From Neoarius graeffei (Eukaryota; Chordata; Actinopteri; Siluriformes; Ariidae), in NCBI RefSeq assembly GCF_027579695.1, contig NC_083582.1, forward strand, positions 5,924,878-5,988,877: a stretch of 64,000 nucleotides of DNA. Reading direction: 5' to 3'. The position numbers were made by a program, and so were the translations under genes. The notes under the pieces are model-generated. The model ran no database searches. It had not been told where the DNA came from and saw only the letters and a list, made by a program, of their open reading frames with translations. Position 1 is the stretch's first letter; every line of letters starts with the position of its first letter. Below are positions 56,481-64,000 of the stretch, in pieces.

Positions 56481-58140
56481 CAAGCTTGGAGAAGGATGGG
56501 CTCCACCAAGTTTAAATGCCCTAGACACACCAGTGACGGACTGTTAAAATGTGCCCTTACAGCCCTTGCTTGCAAAGAAGTTGTTTTACTTGGCGTACTT
56601 TCTGATAATAGGGTTCTTCATACAACCTTTAAGGTTTCCTCAAGAGGGAAAACCAAAGAATTCTAAACGACTCCATGTACGGTATATTCATATGCACATG
56701 CAGCCTATCAATTATTAACCCCAACTTGTACAAACACAAACCCTACAATAAGATCAGTGCAAACAAATTGCATTAAAAAAGATGGATCCATGCCTATACA
56801 GCTCTTCTAGTAACGGACATCCAGAAAACCTAGTTTGGGTGTCGAGTTCAGATTCCACCACCAAAACACCAACTAGCCTGACCCTTGAACCCCAAGCCCT
56901 TAACCCAGAACTACTCACAGACTGACCGTAGCTTCTTCACAACCTTCAGGACATTTAAAAAAAACACTGTAGTGTGGAGATGTACTGTATACATCTGACA
57001 GTAATGGCTTGATTTTTCTTCCTGGTAGCTCCTGGAAAACTGAAAATGGCTGCATCATCAGAAAAAAAAGAATCAGTGTCTAACGATGTCTTCAAGCGAA
57101 TCAATCAAAGACCAGTTCTAGATATGACACCGTTATTTCAGTCAACACAAGAGAATCACCAACCTTGGAAGAAGGATAATGGCACACGCTCTTCCAAGAT
57201 CTGTAAAACCACAGCACCACACTGAACAGCTGCATGGAGTAGAAGCACTAACTGCTCTTTCCTGCATCTATGACAGTCATTAATAATTAGACAAAGTTGC
57301 TCGGACGGACTCCTTTCTCGGATTCCTGGTCAAGGATACTTGTAACTTATGACTTGCCAACTTATGATGGAGCGAAACTAGGAGATTTTTCAACCAACTA
57401 CTCCACAAACGGCAATGTCTGCTATGTATGGCGGTTTAAGAGAGATCAAGCTGTCTTGATTCCGTCTTGCCCCTGGATGAGGGAGTGAGGCTGATGGCTG
57501 CACAACTCTCCCTCACTCTAATCCAAGTCACGGCTTCAAATTCAGGTCCTGTGGCGATGGGCAAGTGGTGAAGCAGCAGGTGTGGAAACACTGGAAGCTG
57601 TGGTCACGAACCTGCATACAGGTGCCCCAGGGCATGGGGTCAGTCTCTGCTGGAACGAAGCAGCAGTGGAGTTCGGCAGCCCCCTGGGTGTCTGAGCAGC
57701 CCTGTTTAGGATTCGCTCTGCTCACCTCCATGGAGGAAGGAGCTAGAAAAGGTGCCTCAAACATAGCCTGCTTCACCTCACCCTGACCAGCACACTGCGG
57801 CTGGCGGGGATCCCTCAAATACAACAAAAAGATCATGAAGGTCCTCAACCTTGGCACGTGGAACGTCGACATGTGGATGTACTGTACCTTCAAAGCCCAG
57901 ACCGGCCTCAGTCACCTCTGGACCCACAACCGCCACCCACCAAATTGAAGTCATGGTCATCTTTGACCCCGAAGGACGAGCATCATCAAGAGAGATCATC
58001 TACAACATGCACTAATTTTTTTGGCCATGTTTCAACGAAATTTTCAGCAAATTAATTGTTGGTCAAGACACATCTTTAAAAGTAGAGAACTCAAGTCTGT
58101 CCTAATTTTGGGAAAACGAAGACCAAAGATGGCTCTCTTG
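56481..58140. other. Large-intron sequence
   Basis: No splice-supported exon was recognised. The overlapping open frames on both strands at 57528-57893 are motif-free. Confidence 0.4.
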
Positions 58141-58673
58141 CCCCTTTTCCACCAAAGCAGTTCCAGGGCTGGTTCGGGGCCAGTGCTTAGTTTGGAACCG
58201 GGTTTTCTGTTTCCACTGACAAAGAACTGGCTCTGGGGCCAGAAAAACCGGTTCCAGGCTAGCACCAACTCTCTGCTGGGCCAGAGGAAAGAACCGCTTA
58301 CGTCAGCGGGAGGGGGCGGAGTTGTTAAGACCAACAACAATAAGACCGCGAAAGATCGCCATTTTTAAGCGACGAGAAGCAGCAGCTATACAAACGCAAA
58401 GTCATCCATTATTATTGTTGTTGTTGTTGCTGCTGCTTCTTCCGCGTTGTTTTTGCTTCGATATTCGCGCCAAGGTTTATGCAGACGTAGCGACGTAACT
58501 GACGTATACAATGACGTAATGACGTATACAGCGACGTAATGACGTGGCTCCCCTTAGCACTGCGAGCTATGGAAAAGCAAACTGGTTCTCAGCTGGCTCG
58601 CAAGTTGAACGAGTTGTGAACCAGCACCAGCCCTGGCCCCGAACCAGCCCTGGAACTGATTTGGTGGAAAAGG
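58141..58673. mobile_element. DNA MITE family B, copy 2 (533 bp)
   Basis: Ends CCCCTTTTCCACCAAAGCAG and, reversed, CACCTTTTCCACCAAATCAG; close match to 25447-25885. This fuller copy keeps the GCCCTGGCCCCGAACCAGCC block at the right, which mirrors GGCTGGTTCGGGGCCAG at the left, so the true TIR is about 45 bp. It contains TTATTGTTGTTGTTGTTGCTG and three GACGTA(A/T) repeats near 58490-58540. Confidence 0.85.
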
Positions 58674-58976
58674 TGCATCAGTCTCACTGAAAATAAACAT
58701 GTGATCATCACCGACTTCCTAGGTCAATTTGGCCAATTACTTACGGTCCCCTAATATTGAAGCCCTTTGCATGGAAAGGGCTGCCATTTAAATCTCATAG
58801 TTGCCGTTTTATTTCAAATACCGTACGTTTGAATGCCGAAAAGAAAGGACAAACCTACAGCATCTACCCAACAAAACACCAACCTCAGAGGCAACACGTG
58901 CACCGCTGACGTTCCACAGTCAGACCACACTTCCATACAGCTACACCCAGAGAAGACATCTGTGATTATGGCTCAC
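58674..58976. other. Intron just downstream of the 330-nt exon
   Basis: It starts with the GTGAGC donor at 58976 (minus strand). No other feature was seen. Confidence 0.5.
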
Positions 58977-59306
58977 CTGTACGGTAGACGAAGTTGGCCT
59001 CTGTTTCTGAGCAGGACGGCGAAAGGAGATCCTCGTCATATTCGTTGGAGCTGAAGGAGCCAGAGTGGTTCCTTCTACGGGCGTCTGTCACACCGTTGGC
59101 CACCATCACGTGGCGCAGCGAGTCGTTCAGGTAGCGGTGTAGCAGGCTGCTCTTGTATTTTGGTGGAGACACATAGTCCTCAGCCAGCGAGGCATCTGCG
59201 GCCGCCCGAAGGCCCGCCCCCATGCCGCTGCCCTCTTTTTTGATGACGCTCTGGTACATGGGCTTGCTGAACTCACCCGTCTGGGCTCGAGCAGCTGGGT
59301 CACCAT
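58977..59306 (-). CDS. 330-nt internal coding exon of an unrecognised vertebrate gene
   Basis: On the minus strand a pyrimidine-rich acceptor CTCTCTGCCATCCTCAG is followed by 330 nt open in one frame, ending CGTACAG|GTGAGC. Incoming phase 1 (two bases AT complete a codon) and outgoing phase 1 make a symmetric exon. The 109 full codons read in part GEFSKPMYQSVIKKEGSG, DYVSPPKYKSSLLHRYLNDS and SFSSNEYDEDLLSPSCSETE. They are rich in Ser, Tyr, Asp and Arg with no hydrophobic segment, resembling an intracellular or disordered tail. The outgoing G fits the AG of the 34-nt exon at 17761, implying a 41.2-kb intron full of the transposons listed here. The GC-rich third positions contrast with the AT-rich surroundings. 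I do not recognise the protein. Confidence 0.78.
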
Positions 59307-59499
59307 CTGAGGATGGCAGAGAGAAGGGGAACCCAAGTGGTACAGTGTTTAAGCATCAAGTACTGTAGCAACAACAGTCAGAAATAAATGTGTTAATGTA
59401 ATCATCAAGGAAAGGATGGTAGGATGGAGCATTCAACAATTAATACTACAAAAAATAAAAATTTTTTAAAAAATGGGGACTGAAAAGATTAGGAATTTT
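59307..59499. other. Intron upstream of the 330-nt exon
   Basis: It ends at the TCCTCAG acceptor (minus strand) at 59307. No further exon was found to the right, so the remaining 5' part of the gene lies beyond the window or was not detectable. Confidence 0.45.
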
Positions 59500-60591
59500 A
59501 GGAAAGATAACTTCAGTTAAATGAGGGGTTCCTCAAGAGTTCTGCAGATAGCTAGATGTTCTTGAACTTCATAGGGTTCAACTTGAACTATGTATGGTAC
59601 TTGATGGGATTTTTCTATCCGTGTAGTTTTCTGAAAGGGATTTGATAGAGAAATCCACCAGTTCACAGTTCTACATAGATCCTTTAGGGACTCCCCCAGA
59701 GGGACAGACTGAATAACCCTTCAGGGTTCCCCCCCCCAATGATGTAGCTTTCTAAAGGCTTCAATTTGAAATCTGTTATAAAAGAGAACCCTACCAATTC
59801 AAGGTTCTAGATTTCCAAGAGTGTAGCTTTCTAAAAGGGTTTCAAGGTTCAACTTAAATGAGAAACCCAACAGTGCAGTGTTATCTCTAGCTGCTATAAG
59901 GGTTCCCCCAGTGATGAACCATTACAGTGCTAGATGGAACAGGTCTCTAATAATGTAGCTTTTTATAGGGGTTCAATCTGAACTCTTTATAAAAGAGAAA
60001 CCCACCAGTCCAGGATGCTACATACAGTAGATCCTTTAAAGGTTTCCCCAGTGGGACAAACTGAAGAACTCTTGAGAGTTCTAGATGGGTCCTTTGTCTA
60101 CAGGTGTAGCCTTCTCTGGAGCTTCAATTTGAAAGCATTTGTCAAAACAGTGGAGATTTTTTCCCCCCTTTTTAAAAAATTTAATTCAGTCTGAATAAGA
60201 ACCCCACCAATTCAATGTTCTACACAGACCCTTTAAGGGTTGTCCCAGATAGATGAAAGAAATCTTTCACATGCCAGATGGAACCTCATCCTCCAAGGGT
60301 GTATCTTTCTAAAATGTCTTGAACTTGAATCAGAAGTTCAGGTCTCTGATTAGATGCTTGAAAGGTTTTCCCAGTGGGACAAACTGAAGAACCAATTTTT
60401 TTTTTTTTTGGTCTAAAGGTGGAAACTTTTATAAGGGGTTCAACCCATTACCCCCAACCCCCTAATGATCGAAGAAACCCTTACAACACTAGATAAACAT
60501 CATTTTTTTAGAAAGCTGTACCCTTAGAAAGGTGTTCAACTTGATATCTTTTGTAAAAGAGAAAGCCCTCAGTTCCAGGTTCTACATACGG

Positions 60592-62630
60592 TACAGTGGT
60601 GCTTGAAAGTTTGTGAACCTTTTAGAATTGTCAATATTTCGACATAAACATGACCTAAAACAATCAGATTTTCACACAAATCCTCAAAGTAGATAAAGAG
60701 AATCAAATTAGACAAAGGACACAAAAAAATATTGTAACTGGCAATTTATTTACCTTGGAAAGTTATCCAACATTACATATCCATGAGTAGGAAAACTATG
60801 TGAACCTCTAGGATTAGCAGTTAATTTGAAGGTGAAATGAGGTGGGGTTTACATTAGACCGTATCAGCGGATCATCAGATTAACGTTTTTAAAACGATTT
60901 GCGTGCACACAGCAACACCAATACACGGATACGCTCGGCTCCGCAGGCATCCTGCGCTCCAAATCACTCCGCCCTGAACAGCGAGTGCCCTCTGGAGGGT
61001 GCGCACTCTGGCCCTGCGCAGCTCACAGAGCGCACGAGTGAAGCGCACGAGCAGTGATTCGGGACTGAGCCGCTGTGTGTGTGATCCCAGCGCATATCAC
61101 TTACCACTTGCAAGTGGAAGGATGGCAAGCCTAAAGACAATCATAACTACACAATGGGCAGTATTTGCATCAGTATTTGCAGTATTTTCATACTTTTATA
61201 CTTTTTAATGAAAGGTGATACAAGGCGGAAGTCCGCGCCGTTTTTCAGCAGTCGCGTCACATGACCAACGCCAGCGAATCAGGAAGGTGGATGTCACAGT
61301 GACGTTGTCCAATGACGACGCCAGCTAGAGCTCAGCACAGCGTATCCGCGTATTCTCAATGTTTACACAGCACCGGACCAGACACGATCTGGATTGAATA
61401 CGTGCATGCTGGCGGATTCCCGTTTCCCGGCGTTTCCAGGCGTTTTAATGTAAACGGACAGTGCAGCCGCGAAGAAAACGAAACAGATACGGTCTAATGT
61501 AAACTTGGCCTGAGAGTCAGGTGTTTAGCTAAGCAATTGGATGACAGTCAGGTGTGAGTGGGTTCTGTGGTTTATTTAAAGAATAGGGATCTATCAAAGT
61601 CTGATTGTGGACAAATGGGGGAAATTGAAGACCATTATTACCCTCGTCAGGAGTTTTCAAACAAGGATCGCTCCAAGGGTAAGGCGTATTATCGTCCATG
61701 AGGTCACAAAGGAACCCAGGGTAACTTCTAAACAACTAAAGGCCTGTCTCACATTGGCTAATGTTCACGAGTCCACGGTCAGGAGAACTGAATACTGAAC
61801 AACAATGGTGTACATGTCAGGGTTGGAAGGAGAAAGCTACTGCTCTCCAAAAAGAACACTGTTTCCAGTCTGACAGCCAGAAGGCTATTGGAAGGCTATT
61901 TGTGGACGGACGAGAACAAAATATAACTTTTTTGTTTGTTTGTTTACACGAGAAGGGTTATGTCTGGAGAAAGGAAAACACTGCATTCCAGCATGATCTC
62001 ATCTGTGAAACATGGTGGTGGTAGTATCATGGTCTGTGGCCGTTTTGCTGCATCTGGACCAGGATGATTTGCTGTCATTGATGGCGCAATGAATTCTGAA
62101 TTGTTCCAGCAAATTATAAAATAAAATATCAGGACATCTGTCTGTGATGTGAATCTCAAGAGAAAATCTGTCCTGCAGCAGAGCAACGATCCAAAGCACA
62201 GTCGTCGTTCTACCAAAGATGGTTAAAGAATTGTAAAGTTAATGTTTTGGAATGGCCAAGTCAAAGTCCTGACCTTAATCCAATAGAAATGTGAGGAAAC
62301 ACGCCAACATCCCACAGAGCTGAAGCTGCTCTGTACAAAAGAACGGGCTGAACTTCCTCCACACTGATGTTCAGGGTCATCTGATCAACAGTTACAGGAA
62401 ACGTTTATATCCTGCCCTGAAAGCAAAGGTTCACATACTTTTGCCACTCGCTGATGTGTAATATTGGATCATTTTCCTCATCCAAGCATAATATTTTGTC
62501 TCATTTCTTTAACTGGGTTCTCTTTATCTACTTTTAGGACTTGTGTGACGAGCTAATGTTGTTTTAGGTCACATTTATGCAGAAATATAGAAAATTCTAA
62601 AGGGTTCACAAACTTTCAAGCACCACTGTA
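60592..62630 (+). pseudogene. Dead Tc1-like transposon carrying MITE family A copy 2
   Basis: Ends CAGTGGTGCTTGAAAGTTTG at 60594 and its complement at 62628, TA on both sides; without the nested MITE it is about 1.37 kb, normal for Tc1. The transposase is riddled with stops and shifts, but pieces are clear: the DNA-binding half (near 61640-61800), a CETWWW block near 62005, and [14 protein letters not shown] (near 62255-62292), which marks the second catalytic Asp region of DDE Tc1 transposases. A stop follows directly after IEM. The element cannot encode an active enzyme. Confidence 0.92.
60842..61510. mobile_element. DNA MITE family A, copy 2 (669 bp)
   Basis: Aligned end to end with 8611-9301 at high identity. 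The left TIR is damaged (GTGGGGTTTACATTAGACC) and the right is AATGTAAACTTGGCC. TGAG lies on both sides (60838-60841, 61511-61514). It lies between the left TIR and transposase of the Tc1 element, so it inserted after that element. The small open frame at 60999-61208 is retained. Confidence 0.85.
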
Positions 62631-62830
62631 GATCCCTTCAGGGTTCCCACAGAGAGACAAACCGAAGAATGCTTCAGTGCGCTAGATGGAATCGCTCCTA
62701 TTCTCATCATGCAGCTTTCTAAAGAGTGCAATTTGAAATCTTTTGTGAAAGAGAAATAAAGCAGCTCAGGGTTTGACATGGATTCTTTCAGGGTTCCTTT
62801 CTGGACGGAACCTCTTTCTCCTAGAGTGCA

Positions 62831-64000
62831 CTCACACCCTGAAACAGTCAGAGACATTTTTGCGTGGATTAGATCGTGCGGAATTAAAACCATCTGGATT
62901 AGCTTGTGCCGAATTAAAACGAAAAGTCCACACGTGGAGGACACGCTGTAAGTGAGACAGACAAGCAGGACACGGTGCTGAAAGACCGAGTGCCTCCAGC
63001 GAGGCCGAGTCAGAACCAGACCAAAGCACAGATCACTTCCATGCCAGGTCTCCTACGGCCTTTGTTTGGGACACAACACCATGTCGTCCTGCCAGAACCC
63101 AATTATAATCCCAGCCTCTGCTTATCAGAACCACATGCACATATCAGAGCTCCTCAAACAGCAGCTTTATGCAGCTCCTCAACGAGCAGCTCCAAGAGCC
63201 TGGGTTCAACGGAACCACACTGGAGAGTACACGTGTCCTGTCCTGTTTGTCCAGAGTCCAGTAAAATGTAGCGATTTCCCATGATTCAACTCAAGCAGCT
63301 CGTGTCCAAGAACCAGCAGAACTTAAAGTATTCCCTGAACATGTCAGAATAAATCATTTAAAAATAATCACTGGATTATAATTGATATGAAAATATTTTA
63401 TATTTAATGCATGCCAAAGGAACACAGGAACTTTTCCACACAGGCACCATCATGGACTAAATTCGCTTAGTTTTAATATTAAAAAACAAACATAAATAAA
63501 TAAATAAAAATATCACTCCAGGCCATGATAAATCTGAAGATCTCCTCGTAGGAAGAGCGATAGGAAAAGTTCAGCTCCTATTCCTACCTGCATGTTCATG
63601 CTTGAATTCTTTGGGATAGAAATACGTCACGGATGGAACTACAAGAGTTGTGCCGTGTTCTTTTTACCTCGGAAGTCAGAGCTGGGAATGACGTCACACC
63701 CAAATTGCCGTGTTCCAGCACAAGTTGGAAAACCAAGGTTAGCCACTGTTAGCAATACGAGTCGTGCGATATTTTGTACACATTAATATGTATATAATGA
63801 GACACAAATGACACTGAAGTGTATTCATACATGTCAACCTATACAGAATATACGGATTTGATTCAATAAACGTAGTATACGGGCGTATAAATAAAGTTAC
63901 ACGGATTCTTTAAAAAAACTTCAATATTTATTTAGAGCTATAATCAATTCCCACGATGATAAAAGAGCGCATAACATTTACAAACGTACTGTACAACACA
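62831..64000. other. Unique non-coding sequence at the right edge
   Basis: It contains a short (AAAT)n tract at 63490-63510 and AT-rich DNA. Frames around 62975-63284 are motif-free. No exon of the minus-strand gene was identified. Confidence 0.4.

Larger units (their letters stand above)
59500..62830. repeat. Degenerate minisatellite split by a Tc1 element
   Basis: Parts 59500-60591 and 62631-62830 are irregular repeats of phrases such as GTGGGACAAACTGAAGAAC, TCTAGATGGAACC, GTAGCTTTCTAAA-GGGTTCAA and CCACCAGTTCAGGGTTCTAC. Unit length is about 100-150 bp and divergence is high. The Tc1 element at 60594-62628 lies inside it, flanked by TA. Confidence 0.75.

Noticed and set aside
62975..63284. 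Overlapping 98- and 72-codon plus-strand frames
   Set aside because: No splice signals, motif or composition bias; open by chance.
1..64000. CRISPR array, prokaryotic operon, phage or other defence locus
   Set aside because: No regular short repeats with unique spacers, no clustered long ORFs, and splice sites and repeat content are eukaryotic.

Overview
The window reads as non-coding, transposon-dense nuclear DNA of a teleost fish. Support comes from Tc1-like inverted repeats with TA target sites, tRNA-headed SINEs, a Rex1/Babar-type and an L2-type LINE, TTAA- and TWA-flanked DNA elements, AT-rich unique sequence and vertebrate-style splice sites. A catfish-like genome is a reasonable guess from the repeat families, but nothing here proves the order. 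No bacterial, viral or organellar block is visible, and almost all long open frames are repeat artefacts.

One host gene can be supported, on the minus strand and running right to left. A 330-nt internal exon (58977-59306), a 34-nt micro-exon (17728-17761) and a terminal coding exon (13821-14016) have good splice sites. Their phases join into one open frame that ends in a stop. The implied introns are about 41.2 kb and 3.7 kb. The encoded C-terminal tail (about 185 residues) is Ser/charge-rich and I do not recognise its family. The sequence left of the stop is probably 3' UTR. The terminal acceptor is a tandem CAGCAG site that would add or remove one serine.

Layout. 1-5.8 kb: unique sequence, a 1.4-kb polypurine array and a ~295-bp tandem repeat. 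5.8-9.3 kb: SINEs, a Tc1-type MITE, a dispersed repeat (inverted copy at 33 kb) and a 691-bp MITE (second copy at 61 kb). 9.3-14 kb: probable 3' UTR and last exon. 14-24.6 kb: foldback elements, a hAT-like element and a three-level nest of DNA transposons (21343-23624). 24.6-34 kb: MITEs, a TTAA-flanked element and a recent 225-bp tandem duplication. 34-36.8 kb: decayed Rex1-like LINE plus an L2 3' end. 37-48 kb: several nested DNA elements, one holding a 5'-truncated LINE, one holding a Myb/SANT-like fragment, and a compound nest with a foldback and an intact SINE. 48.7-53 kb: Tc1 5' half, a Tc1 MITE and an L2 C-terminus. 53-64 kb: unique sequence, the 330-nt exon and a degenerate minisatellite split by a dead Tc1 element that itself carries a MITE.

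I did not find an undescribed biological system. The most useful observations are the three-exon gene tail with its tandem acceptor, the datable transposon nests, two long hairpin loci, a DNA element strewn with copies of its own terminal motif, and a MITE family whose two copies keep the same short open frame.
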